A stretch of DNA of 12,429 nt from contig CAJFQR010000039.1 in assembly GCA_904419105.1 (NCBI GenBank), positions 1 through 12,429 of the forward strand, written 5' to 3'. Both the position numbers and the translations under genes were made by a program. Shown piece by piece: positions 1-7,196 of the stretch. Below the pieces are notes generated by a model that was not told the DNA's origin, ran no database searches, and saw only the letters and a list, made by a program, of their open reading frames with translations. The stretch's first letter is position 1. Every line of letters starts with the position of its first letter. The stretch is from Candidatus Avimicrobium faecavium (lineage in GTDB: Bacteria > Bacillota > Clostridia > Oscillospirales > Ruminococcaceae).

Positions 1-1571
1 CGATCATCTCCATCACCCAGAACCCCACCCGCTACGACCCCTTCACCAACTACGACAACCTGGTGGACCGCACCCAGACCTGCCTGTATATGATGTATGA
101 GCAGGGCTACCTCACCGAGGAGGAGTACAACGAGGCCGCCGCCTGCCAGCTGACCATCGCCGACGCCTCCGGCTCCTCCGACCAGGTGAACACCTACACC
201 TCCTGGAGCTGGTTCACCGAGCAGGTCATCAGCGATGTGATGGAGGACCTCCAGAGCGAGCTGGGCTACACCGAGGAGGAGGCCTACGACCTGCTGTACA
301 ACAGCGGCCTGCGCATCTACACCACCTGCGATGTGGAGATGCAGAACTACCTCGAATCCGCCTTCAATGTGGATACCAACCCCAACATCTTCCCGGCGGT
401 CATCAACGAGACCTACCCCGAGGGCGCCTTCGTGATCCTCGGCCTGGACGGCCAGATCAAGGCCATCGCCGGCTCCAACCGCACCAAGACCGGCGCCCGG
501 GTGTTCAACCGGGCCCGGGACGCGCTGCGCCACCCCGGCTCCACCATCAAGCCCATCGCATCCTATTCGCTGGCGGTGGAAAATGACATCATCCACTACT
601 CGTCGCTGGTGGAGGATTCCCCCATCACCCTCACCGAAAACGGCGCCGAGCGCCAGTGGCCGGTCAACTTCTACGGCGGCTACCTGGGCAACATCACCGT
701 CAATGTGGCGGTGCGCCGCTCCACCAACACCATTCCGGTCAAGCTCCAGCAGATCCTCACCCCGCAGGTGAGCTTCAGCTTCTTAAAGAACACCCTCGGC
801 CTGGACACGCTGGTGGAGGAGCGGACGGAAAACGGCCATGTCTACACCGACATCGCCCTCGCCCCGATGGCCCTCGGCGAGATGACCGACGGCGTCACCC
901 CGCTGGATATGGCCGGCGCCTACCAGATCTTCGGCAACGGCGGCGTCTACAATGAGCCCTACTCCTACACCCGGGTGGAGACCGCCGACGGCACCGCGAT
1001 CCTCGAGCACAAGACCGTCTCCCGCCGGGCCATCTCCTCCGAGAGCGCCACCGTGGTCAACCACCTGCTCCAGGGGGTCACCACCGGCGCGAACGGCACC
1101 GGCACCACCGCCGTCTGGAACAGCGCCATGCCGGTGGCCGGTAAGACCGGTACCTCGGACAACGACAACAACCAGTGGTTCATCGGCGTCACCCCCTACT
1201 ATGTCGGCGTCTGCTGGCTGGGCTACGATATCCCCGAGCGCATCAGCTATTACAGCTACGCCCCGCCCATCATCTACAAGAACATCATGAGCGTCGTCCA
1301 CCAGAACCTCCCGGCCGTTCAGTTCACCGACGATGAGGATGTGGAGGTGCTCGAGTTCTGCACCATCACCGGCGACCTGGCCGGCGACGACTGCACCGAA
1401 ACCGCCTACGGCTGGTACAAGCCGTCGAATATCCCCCCGGAGTGCGACGGCGACCACGATGTGAACAACACCGATGAGGACGAGGAGGACAGCTCCTCCC
1501 GGGACGACGAGGACGACGAGGACGACGAGGACGAGGACCGCCGCCGCAGCCGGGACGACGACGAGGAATAA
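1..1571 (+). CDS. Class A penicillin-binding protein (PBP1A-like), 5' truncated by the window edge
   Basis: Bifunctional peptidoglycan synthase, membrane-anchored with its catalytic domains outside the cell. The reading frame is open from nt 3, so the gene begins upstream; 522 codons are visible. Visible residues 4-40 (QNPTRYDPF and following, then EQGYLTEEEYNEA) match the end of a GT51 glycosyltransferase domain; its catalytic core is outside the window. The transpeptidase domain follows at roughly residues 140-440. It has all three penicillin-binding motifs: STIK with nucleophile Ser at nt 540-542, STN at nt 720-728, and KTGT at nt 1143-1154. A Cys-containing segment after the domain resembles other clostridial PBP1 proteins. 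The last 35 residues (nt 1464-1568) are almost only Asp, Glu, Arg and Ser, which is odd for this family. The gene is convergent with the thiN operon and ends in TAA just before a terminator. Motifs support the family firmly; the exact paralogue (pbpA, ponA type) cannot be assigned. Confidence 0.93.
   Translation, partial: IISITQNPTRYDPFTNYDNLVDRTQTCLYMMYEQGYLTEEEYNEAAACQLTIADASGSSDQVNTYTSWSWFTEQVISDVMEDLQSELGYTEEEAYDLLYNSGLRIYTTCDVEMQNYLESAFNVDTNPNIFPAVINETYPEGAFVILGLDGQIKAIAGSNRTKTGARVFNRARDALRHPGSTIKPIASYSLAVENDIIHYSSLVEDSPITLTENGAERQWPVNFYGGYLGNITVNVAVRRSTNTIPVKLQQILTPQVSFSFLKNTLGLDTLVEERTENGHVYTDIALAPMALGEMTDGVTPLDMAGAYQIFGNGGVYNEPYSYTRVETADGTAILEHKTVSRRAISSESATVVNHLLQGVTTGANGTGTTAVWNSAMPVAGKTGTSDNDNNQWFIGVTPYYVGVCWLGYDIPERISYYSYAPPIIYKNIMSVVHQNLPAVQFTDDEDVEVLEFCTITGDLAGDDCTETAYGWYKPSNIPPECDGDHDVNNTDEDEEDSSSRDDEDDEDDEDEDRRRSRDDDEE
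1464..1568 (+). repeat. Low-complexity GAC/GAG tract encoding the charged PBP C-terminus
   Basis: The last 35 codons of the PBP gene are dominated by GAC, GAT and GAG, with a purer run of GAC/GAG triplets at about nt 1503-1537. They encode alternating Asp/Glu blocks interrupted by SSSR and RRRSR. By the topology of class A PBPs this tail should lie outside the membrane. The trinucleotide pattern makes repeat-length variation between strains plausible, but that is inference. It is part of the coding sequence, not a separate element. Confidence 0.7.
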
Positions 1572-1588
1572 ACCTCCCCCAACCCCGC

Positions 1589-1628
1589 AAAAAAGCCCCT
1601 CCGCAGTTGCTGCGGAAGGGGCTTTTTT
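1589..1628. terminator. Bidirectional intrinsic terminator between the convergent PBP and thiN genes
   Basis: AGCCCCT-CCGCAG at 1594-1606 pairs with CTGCGG-A-AGGGGCT at 1610-1623, giving 13 bp with one bulged A (1616) and a TTG loop. Six T follow on the plus strand (1623-1628) and six A precede it (1589-1594), so the same hairpin has a U-tract on both strands. It starts about 20 nt after the PBP stop and lies about 70 nt beyond the thiN stop. It is therefore the likely end of both transcripts. Confidence 0.9.
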
Positions 1629-1635
1629 CTGCGCT

Positions 1636-1663
1636 TTTCTGCCGCCCCCTGGGGCAGCAGAAA
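1636..1663. other. Hairpin in the convergent intergenic region
   Basis: TTTCTGC-C-GCCCC (1636-1648) can pair with GGGGC-A-GCAGAAA (1651-1663), 12 bp with one C-A mismatch. No T-tract follows on either strand, so it is not a standard intrinsic terminator by itself. Its right arm shares AAA (1661-1663) with the next hairpin, so the two full stems are mutually exclusive at the base. It could protect the thiN mRNA 3' end or be part of a repeat; this is inference. Confidence 0.5.
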
Positions 1664-1686
1664 GGGGACGGCTCACCGTCCCCTTT
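1661..1686. other. Perfect 11-bp inverted repeat just after the thiN stop
   Basis: AAAGGGGACGG (1661-1671) and CCGTCCCCTTT (1676-1686) are exact reverse complements around a 4-nt CTCA loop. The element begins 5 nt after the thiN stop on the minus strand. Only three T follow on either strand, so it is at best an accessory terminator or an mRNA 3'-end stem-loop. The GGGGACGG/CCGTCCCC core recalls interspersed palindromes in Firmicutes, but there is one copy in this window. Confidence 0.55.
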
Positions 1687-1691
1687 GTCTC

Positions 1692-2330
1692 TCAGATCTC
1701 CTTTGGCAGGATCACGAACAGGATGCCGCTCTCCACCGAGACGGTGACCTCCCGCCCCTCGCCGATGCGGTTGCTCACCCCGAGCGGGAAGGCGTTGGTC
1801 AGCGTGGCGTTCTCCAGCGGGAACCGGGCGCCGGTGATGGTCACCCCGGTGGCCGTATCGCTGTGGCACAGCACCGAGAAGGTGCTCTCCGCCTTCCCGC
1901 GGATGGTCAGGCTGCCCTCGTCCAGCAGCCACACCCGCTCGTGGGCGCCCAGGATCTCCGCCTGGGTGCCGGGGGCCTGTTTTGCGATATAGGCCAGGAT
2001 CTGCAGGTTGCCGATCAGGTGGTCCAGCCGCCCGCCCAGCGCCGCCACCAGCAGGAGGCTGTCATACCCCTCGGCCAGGGCGTATTTCACGGCGGCCGCC
2101 GTGTCGGTGTCGTCCTTGTCCCGGATGTACCGCTTCACCGGGATCCCCTCGGGCAGCGGCCCGGTGTAGGAGTCAAAGTCCCCGAGCAGCAGGTCGGGGG
2201 TCACCCCCAGCTCCTCTGCCAGCCGGTAGCCGGCGTCGCAGCAGATGACAAAGTCCTCCGCCTGTAAGCCGATCTGCCGGCGCTCGATGCCCCGCTGTTC
2301 CCCGGCGGTAAAGATCACACAGCGTTTCAC
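1692..2330 (-). CDS. thiN: Thiamine pyrophosphokinase
   Basis: Cytosolic enzyme that transfers pyrophosphate from ATP to thiamine, giving thiamine pyrophosphate and AMP. The 212-residue length is normal for bacterial ThiN. The catalytic-domain motifs are in order: CDAGY at about 31-35 (where many homologues have ADGG), LLLGDFDS at 47-54, DKDDTDTAAAV at 71-81 and GGRLDHLIGN at 99-108. The C-terminal thiamine-binding half has GVSN at 184-187. The start is GTG, chosen because a GGGAGG Shine-Dalgarno site lies about 9 nt upstream and the N-terminus MKRCVIFTAG fits the first beta strand. The gene begins 17 nt after the rsgA stop and is the last gene of the minus-strand operon. In B. subtilis rpe lies between rsgA and thiN; here nothing does. 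No TPP riboswitch was seen in the 17-nt gap. Confidence 0.93.
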   Translation of the reverse strand: MKRCVIFTAGEQRGIERRQIGLQAEDFVICCDAGYRLAEELGVTPDLLLGDFDSYTGPLPEGIPVKRYIRDKDDTDTAAAVKYALAEGYDSLLLVAALGGRLDHLIGNLQILAYIAKQAPGTQAEILGAHERVWLLDEGSLTIRGKAESTFSVLCHSDTATGVTITGARFPLENATLTNAFPLGVSNRIGEGREVTVSVESGILFVILPKEI

Positions 2331-2347
2331 GCCTGGTTCCCTCCCTG

Positions 2348-3286
2348 TCAGATGGTCTCGTCCCGGCCGGGCAGCGCCCAGTCGGGGGTCTTTTTGGCGT
2401 CCGCATAGAGGGCCTTGTAGCTCTCAAAGCGGCTGGGGACAATCGCCCCCTCCCGCACCGCCTCGACGACGGCGCAGCCCTTCTCCCCGGTGTGGGAGCA
2501 GTTGGTAAACCGGCAGCGGCCCAGATAGGGCTCAAACTCCCGGAAGCACCCGGCCAGCTCCTCCTTGCGGATCACGGCAAACCGCTCCAGCTCCACCGAG
2601 GAGAACCCCGGCGTGTCCGCCAGATACCCGCCCCCGACCGGGAAGAGCTCCACATGGCGGGTGGTGTGCCGCCCGCGGCCGAGCTTTTCGCTGACGGCGC
2701 CGGTGGCCAGTTCCAGCCCCGGCACCAGGGCGTTGAGCAGGCTGCTCTTGCCGGCGCCGGTGTTCCCGGTAAAGACCGCCAGCCGCCCGCCGGCAAAGAG
2801 CTCCCGCAGCCCGTCGATCCCCTCGCCGGTGGCGGCGGAGACCTCATAGCAGGGGAACCCCGCCCGCCGGTAGTCGGCCAGCAGCTCCGGGTCCCGGCGC
2901 AGGTCGCTCTTGGTGACGGCCAGCACCGGCTCGATGCCCTTGTACTCGGCCACCGCCAGCATCTTGTCCAGCACAAAGCGGTTCGGCGCCGGGCTCACGG
3001 TGGAGACCACCAGCACCAGCAGGTCGATGTTCGCCACCGGCGGCCGGATCAGGGCGTTTTTCCGGGGCAGCACCCGCACCAGATAGCCCTTGCCCCCGGC
3101 GGTGAGCTCCGCCTCGGCCAGATCGCCGACACAGGGGGTCACCCCCTCCTTGCGGAAGGCCCCCCGCGCCCGGCATTCAAGCAGCGGCCCCGCCGCCGGC
3201 TGTAAGTAGTAAAAGCCCCCCACCGCCTTGCAGATGCGGCCTTCCACCGTCCGGACGGCGGGGGATTCGGTGTTGTTTCGTGTCAT
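2348..3286 (-). CDS. rsgA: Ribosome small subunit-dependent GTPase RsgA (YloQ/CpgA)
   Basis: Circularly permuted GTPase that acts late in 30S subunit maturation; in B. subtilis the homologue is a PrkC substrate. Numbered from the ATG (312 aa), an OB-fold-like N-terminal part spans about 12-80. The GTPase motifs then come in permuted order: G4 TKSD 125-128, G5 SAATG 150-154, G1 P-loop GNTGAGKS 174-181, G2 GRHTT 205-209 and G3 DTPG 224-227. A C-terminal zinc site follows with Cys258, Cys263, His265 and Cys271. G4 has Thr instead of the usual Asn, which I recall also for Bacillus YloQ. The ATG at 3284-3286 is preferred over an in-frame TTG at 3296-3298. GAGG lies at the right distance before the ATG, while the TTG has no ribosome site and would extend into prkC. 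The gene follows the prkC stop by 8 nt. Confidence 0.95.
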   Translation of the reverse strand: MTRNNTESPAVRTVEGRICKAVGGFYYLQPAAGPLLECRARGAFRKEGVTPCVGDLAEAELTAGGKGYLVRVLPRKNALIRPPVANIDLLVLVVSTVSPAPNRFVLDKMLAVAEYKGIEPVLAVTKSDLRRDPELLADYRRAGFPCYEVSAATGEGIDGLRELFAGGRLAVFTGNTGAGKSSLLNALVPGLELATGAVSEKLGRGRHTTRHVELFPVGGGYLADTPGFSSVELERFAVIRKEELAGCFREFEPYLGRCRFTNCSHTGEKGCAVVEAVREGAIVPSRFESYKALYADAKKTPDWALPGRDETI

Positions 3287-3295
3287 ATCCTGCCT
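3287..3295 (-). promoter_or_regulatory. Ribosome binding site deciding the rsgA start
   Basis: On the minus strand the prkC stop TGA runs directly into GAGGCAGGAT and then ATG. The purine run sits 4-10 nt before the ATG and overlaps the prkC stop codon. This favours ATG at 3286 over the upstream TTG and suggests translational coupling to prkC. Confidence 0.6.
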
Positions 3296-5400
3296 CAATC
3301 GATCTGGGTCGAGGTCCCCTCGTCAAAGTCCACCTCGTAGGTGCGGTAGTGCTCGCCGTCCAGCAGGATCTCCACCTCGGCCACGCCGTAGCCGGTGACG
3401 GTGGGCCGCCAGATGTTGGTCAGGTTCGGCTGCACCTGCCGCTCCATCACCGTCTCGCCGTCCATCAGGACGGTGGCGGTCATCGTCGCCGAGCCGCTGT
3501 CCGGCAGCGAGATGTTCAGCTGCACGCTGCCGATGTCCCGGTCGCCGGAGGAGAGGGTCAGGTTCACATAGCTGCCCTCGCTCACCGACGAGCCGAACAC
3601 CGGGTCCTGCCCGATGACGGTGTCGGTGCTGCTCTCACTCGAGCGGTAGCTGATCTCCCCCACCAGCAGCCCGGCCTCCTCCAGCATCCGTCTGGCGCTG
3701 GACAGGCTGCGGCCGCCCAGGTCGGGCACCTCGGTGACGGCGCTCTCCGGCCCCTGGCTGATCTGCAGGCTGATGGAGGTGGAGGTGGACACCTCGCTCC
3801 CCTCCCCGGGGTTGACGCCGCACACCAGCCCGGAGGGCACCACATTGCTGTACACCTCCGACTGGGTCACGTTGGCAAAGCCCGCCTCCGCCAGCAGGGT
3901 GAGGGCGGTCTCCGGCTCCCGTCCCATGACGATGGGCACGGTGCCCATCTCGGTGCCCTGGCTCACCTTGACCTCGATGGTGCCGCCGGTCTTGACGGTG
4001 CGGTCCGGATCCGGGGACTGGTCGTAGATCTGCCCCTCGGGGTAGTCGGCGTTGTAGGCCGACTGGGAGATGACGATGTTGTAGTCGGCATAGGCCGGGT
4101 CGTTCTGGACGGTGTCGTAGTCCAGCCCGATCAGGTTGGGCACCTTGATATCGGCCACCCGCTCAAAGGGGTTGTTGAGCAGGAACATGGTGCCGACAAA
4201 GATGCCGGTGCCGATGACAAAGGCGCAGGTGATCCCCACCAGCATGGTGAGCAGCCCGCTGCCGCCGCGCCCCTTCCCCCGGGAGGAGGCGCTTTTTCTC
4301 GCCTCCTCGCCGAGCTGTTCGTTCTCCACGGCCACCCGGCGGCGGGACGGCTGCCCCTTGCCGCCGCTGTGGGACGGATTCCGTTCGGCCCTGCGGCCCG
4401 CCTTCTTCTTGTTGGAAAACACTGCTGCAATCCCTCCTGCTCTGCCGCCGGCGCCCTTTATGCCCTCCTGCCGGCTGTGGCGCTGCTGTTCCTGCTGTAC
4501 ATCTTCCACCTCTTTTTCCAGCCGTTCCCCGGCCCGGGCCGGGGTGCGGTAGCGGTACTCAAAGGAGATGGACGGGTCCTTTTTGAAGCTGTCGATGTCC
4601 CGGAGCATCTCCGCCGCCGAGGCATAGCGGTCCGCCGGGTCCTTCTGCATCGCCCGCAGCACAATGGATTCCAGCCCCGCCGGGATGTCCAGGTTCCAGG
4701 TGGAGGGCGGCACCGGGGCCTCCTCGATGTGCTTGATGGCCACGCCGACGGCGCTCTCCGCCTCGAAGGGCAGCCGCCCGGTGAGCATCTCGTACATCAT
4801 CACCCCCACCGAGTAGAGGTCCGCCCGGTTGTCGGTGGCCTCCCCCCTGGCCTGTTCCGGGCTGATGTAGTGCACCGAGCCGATGGCCTTGTCGGTCATC
4901 GTATGCATGCCGCTGCGGGCAAACCGCGCAATGCCGAAGTCGGTGACCTTGATCGAGCCGTCCTTGAGCAGCATGATGTTCTGCGGCTTGATATCCCGGT
5001 GGACGATGCCGTTGTCATGGGCGTGCTGAAGCGCCCGCAGGATCTGCACGGTGAAGTAGAGGGTCTCCTTCCAGTCCAGCGCGCCGCGGTGCTCCATATA
5101 GTCTTTGAGGGTCACCCCGTCGATATACTCCATGACGATGTAGTTGACCCGGTCGGAAAAGTTCACATCGTACACCTTGACGATGTTCGGGTGGGAGAGC
5201 AGCGCCACCGCCTTCGACTCGTTTTTGAACCGGCGCAGCAGCTCCCCGTTCTGGACATACTCGTCCCGGAGGATCTTGACGGCTACGGTGCGCCCGTTGG
5301 CCACATCGGTGGCCTTGTACACATTGGCCATGCCGCCTATGCCCACCAGCTCGTCCACCAGATAGCGGCCGTCCAGCCGCCTTCCGATATACTTGTCCAT
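3295..5400 (-). CDS. prkC: Membrane Ser/Thr protein kinase with three PASTA domains (PrkC/Stk1)
   Basis: Hanks-type kinase that senses peptidoglycan fragments or lipid II through extracellular PASTA repeats and phosphorylates translation, division and wall proteins. It has 701 residues. The kinase domain is 12-270: glycine loop GIGGMANVY 20-28, Lys42 in VAVK, Glu61, catalytic HRDIKPQN 134-141, DFG 154-156, activation-loop Thr167 and Thr169, and GSVHYISPEQ 174-183. All key residues are intact. A basic, low-complexity juxtamembrane stretch (about 298-382) leads to one membrane helix at 383-408. PASTA repeats lie at about 416-482, 484-551 and 553-620, followed by an 80-residue beta-rich end (622-701). 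That end probably corresponds to the Ig-like domain known at the C-terminus of B. subtilis PrkC. A lone extracellular Cys527 lies in PASTA 2. The ATG start has AAAGGAG 7 nt upstream. The gene is 3 nt after its cognate phosphatase gene prpC. Confidence 0.96.
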   Translation of the reverse strand: MDKYIGRRLDGRYLVDELVGIGGMANVYKATDVANGRTVAVKILRDEYVQNGELLRRFKNESKAVALLSHPNIVKVYDVNFSDRVNYIVMEYIDGVTLKDYMEHRGALDWKETLYFTVQILRALQHAHDNGIVHRDIKPQNIMLLKDGSIKVTDFGIARFARSGMHTMTDKAIGSVHYISPEQARGEATDNRADLYSVGVMMYEMLTGRLPFEAESAVGVAIKHIEEAPVPPSTWNLDIPAGLESIVLRAMQKDPADRYASAAEMLRDIDSFKKDPSISFEYRYRTPARAGERLEKEVEDVQQEQQRHSRQEGIKGAGGRAGGIAAVFSNKKKAGRRAERNPSHSGGKGQPSRRRVAVENEQLGEEARKSASSRGKGRGGSGLLTMLVGITCAFVIGTGIFVGTMFLLNNPFERVADIKVPNLIGLDYDTVQNDPAYADYNIVISQSAYNADYPEGQIYDQSPDPDRTVKTGGTIEVKVSQGTEMGTVPIVMGREPETALTLLAEAGFANVTQSEVYSNVVPSGLVCGVNPGEGSEVSTSTSISLQISQGPESAVTEVPDLGGRSLSSARRMLEEAGLLVGEISYRSSESSTDTVIGQDPVFGSSVSEGSYVNLTLSSGDRDIGSVQLNISLPDSGSATMTATVLMDGETVMERQVQPNLTNIWRPTVTGYGVAEVEILLDGEHYRTYEVDFDEGTSTQID

Positions 5401-5403
5401 CGC

Positions 5404-6144
5404 TTACTCCTTTGTCTCGCCGGTCAGGATCACGGCGGTGATGTTGTCCCCGCCGCCGCCGGCGTTGGCCGCGTCGATCAGGCAGGAGGCGTCGCCGGCC
5501 TCGATGGCCCGGCGCACCAGCCCGGGGAAGCTCTCCTCCGGGGCGTAGTTGTACAGCCCGTCGCTGCACAGCAGCAGCGCCTGGCCGGGCAGCAGCGTCA
5601 CCGTCCCAAACTCGGCGTCCAGCTCCCGCTCCACCCCGACCGCCCGGGTGATGTAGTGCCGCTGGGGGTGGGTCAGCGCCTGCTCGGCGGTGATCTCCCC
5701 CTGTTCCATCAGCATCTGCACCACCGTGTGGTCCTTTGTCACCTGGGTCAGGGTCTCCCCCTCCACCAGATAGGCCCTGCTGTCCCCGGCGTGGGCCAGC
5801 GTCACCGTATCCCCCCGGGCCACCGCCAGCACCAGCGTGGTGCCCATGCCCCGCAGGGCGGCGGTATCCCGGCTGGCCCGGTTCACCAGCGCGTTGGCAT
5901 GGCGGATCGCCGCCTCCATCAGCGGGCGCGGGTCCTCGTCCGGGGCGGCGTGGCGCAGCTGGGCAGCCAGCTCCCGGGACAGGTCCCGCACGGTGAGGGA
6001 GCTGGCCACATTGCCGCCGTTCTCCCCGCCCATGCCGTCACACAGCACCGCATACAGCAGCCCGTCCTCCAGCTTCTGGCAGGCAAAACAGTCCTGGTTG
6101 ACCTCCCGGCACAGGCCCCTGTCGGTTTTTCCAAAGGCGATCAC
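5404..6144 (-). CDS. prpC: PP2C-family Ser/Thr protein phosphatase (PrpC/Stp1)
   Basis: Soluble metal-dependent phosphatase that dephosphorylates PrkC and its substrates. At 246 residues it has the normal length of the bacterial stand-alone form. PP2C motifs occur in order: TDRG 7-10, NQD 16-18, CDGMGG 35-40, GMGTT 99-103, HAGDSRAYL 118-126, THPQRHYITRAVG 158-170, CSDGL 193-197 and GGGDNITAV 230-238. The metal-binding aspartates (Asp18, Asp36, Asp195, Asp233) are present. The start is GTG, overlapping the rlmN stop as GTGA (4 nt), with GGGGAGG 7 nt upstream. It ends in TAA 3 nt before prkC, the usual phosphatase-kinase pairing. The complete motif set makes the assignment secure. Confidence 0.96.
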   Translation of the reverse strand: MIAFGKTDRGLCREVNQDCFACQKLEDGLLYAVLCDGMGGENGGNVASSLTVRDLSRELAAQLRHAAPDEDPRPLMEAAIRHANALVNRASRDTAALRGMGTTLVLAVARGDTVTLAHAGDSRAYLVEGETLTQVTKDHTVVQMLMEQGEITAEQALTHPQRHYITRAVGVERELDAEFGTVTLLPGQALLLCSDGLYNYAPEESFPGLVRRAIEAGDASCLIDAANAGGGGDNITAVILTGETKE

Positions 6145-7196
6145 GCAAGAGCCTCCCCTTTCTCATACTGCCGGCGGAGCTGCCCGCAGGCGGCGTCGAT
6201 GTCCCCGCCCAGCTCCCGGCGCACGGTGGCGTTCACCCCAAGGCGCCCCAGCGTCTCGGCAAACCGGTGGATGTCCGCCGCGCCGGAGCGGTCATACCCC
6301 CGCTCCTTCACCGGGTTCACCGGGATCAGGTTCACATGGCAGACCATGCCGTCCAGCAGGTCCGCCAGCTTCCGGGCGTCCTCCGGGCTGTCGTTGACCC
6401 CCTTGATCAGCGCGTATTCAAAGCTGATCCGCCGCCCGGTGGTCTTAAAGTAGTCCCGGCAGGCCCGCATCAGCTCCTCGATGGGCCAGCGGCGGTTCAC
6501 CGGCATCGTCCGGTTGCGGGTCTCGTTGTCCGGGGCGTGCAGCGAGATGGACAGGGTGATCCCCAGGTCCTCCTTCGCCAGGTCGTAGATCCTGTCCACC
6601 AGCCCGCAGGTGGACAGCGAGATGTGCCGCTGCCCCAGATTGTACCCCTTCGGGTCGGTGAGCAGCCGCAGAAAGCGGATCACGTTGTCGTAGTTGTCCA
6701 GCGGTTCGCCGATGCCCATCAGCACCAGGCTGTCCACCCGCTCCCCGGCCTGCCGCACCGTCTCGTACACCTGCTCCAGCATCTCGGAGGGGGTCAGGCA
6801 GCGCACCAGCCCCCCCAGCGTCGAGGCGCAGAAGTTGCACCCCATGCGGCAGCCCACCTGGGTGGAGATGCACAGGCTGGTGCCGTGGTGGTAGTGCATC
6901 AGCACCGTCTCGATGCAGTTGCCGTCGGCCAGGCGGTAGAGGTATTTGCGGGTGCCGTCCAGCCGGGATACCAGCTCGTGCAGCACCGTCAGCCGGGTCA
7001 GCGTGCAGCGCTCCGCCAGCTCCCGGCGCAGCGCCGCCGGCAGGTTTGTCATCTCGTCAAAGCTGCCCGCCCGCTTTTCGTGCAGCCAGGAAAAGAGCTG
7101 CCCGGCCCGGAAGGCCGGCTGCCCCAGGTCTGCCATCAGCTCCTTCAGCTCCGGCAGGGTCATCGACTTCAGATCAAGCTTTTCGGTGGCGTTCAC
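6141..7196 (-). CDS. rlmN: Dual-specificity 23S rRNA A2503 / tRNA A37 C2-methyltransferase, radical SAM
   Basis: Radical SAM enzyme that methylates C2 of A2503 in 23S rRNA and of A37 in some tRNAs, through a methyl-cysteine intermediate. The protein has 351 residues. The iron-sulfur motif is CxxxCxxC at Cys116, Cys120 and Cys123. The two further catalytic cysteines are Cys109 (in SLCISTQVGC) and Cys337 (in GDIDAACGQL); they match E. coli Cys118 and Cys355. GIGEPLDNYDNV at 161-172 and SISLHAPDNETRN at 216-228 are family hallmarks. The related Cfr resistance enzyme shares the mechanism. The RlmN signature and the housekeeping operon place argue for RlmN. The GTG start overlaps the rsmB stop as GTGA, with AGGAGG 5 nt upstream. 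Confidence 0.96.
   Translation of the reverse strand: MNATEKLDLKSMTLPELKELMADLGQPAFRAGQLFSWLHEKRAGSFDEMTNLPAALRRELAERCTLTRLTVLHELVSRLDGTRKYLYRLADGNCIETVLMHYHHGTSLCISTQVGCRMGCNFCASTLGGLVRCLTPSEMLEQVYETVRQAGERVDSLVLMGIGEPLDNYDNVIRFLRLLTDPKGYNLGQRHISLSTCGLVDRIYDLAKEDLGITLSISLHAPDNETRNRTMPVNRRWPIEELMRACRDYFKTTGRRISFEYALIKGVNDSPEDARKLADLLDGMVCHVNLIPVNPVKERGYDRSGAADIHRFAETLGRLGVNATVRRELGGDIDAACGQLRRQYEKGEALA

Noticed and set aside
783..1676. 297-codon minus-strand open frame opposite the PBP gene
   Set aside because: Antisense to clear PBP transpeptidase motifs. Its Val/Gly/Ala-rich run opposite the acidic tail is an artefact of the GAC/GAG repeat, and it reads through the terminator.
3296..3298. 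TTG as the rsgA start
   Set aside because: No ribosome site precedes it and it overlaps the prkC stop; the ATG four codons later has a purine-rich site.
3280..6453. Very long plus-strand open frame (1057 codons) opposite prkC, prpC and the end of rlmN
   Set aside because: It is the antisense shadow of well-recognised genes with strong third-position GC bias. The translation is His/Gly/Arg/Gln/Val-rich with no recognisable domain, and it spans several gene boundaries.
6141..7196. Cfr-type antibiotic resistance methyltransferase
   Set aside because: Motifs and operon context are those of housekeeping RlmN, with no mobile elements nearby.
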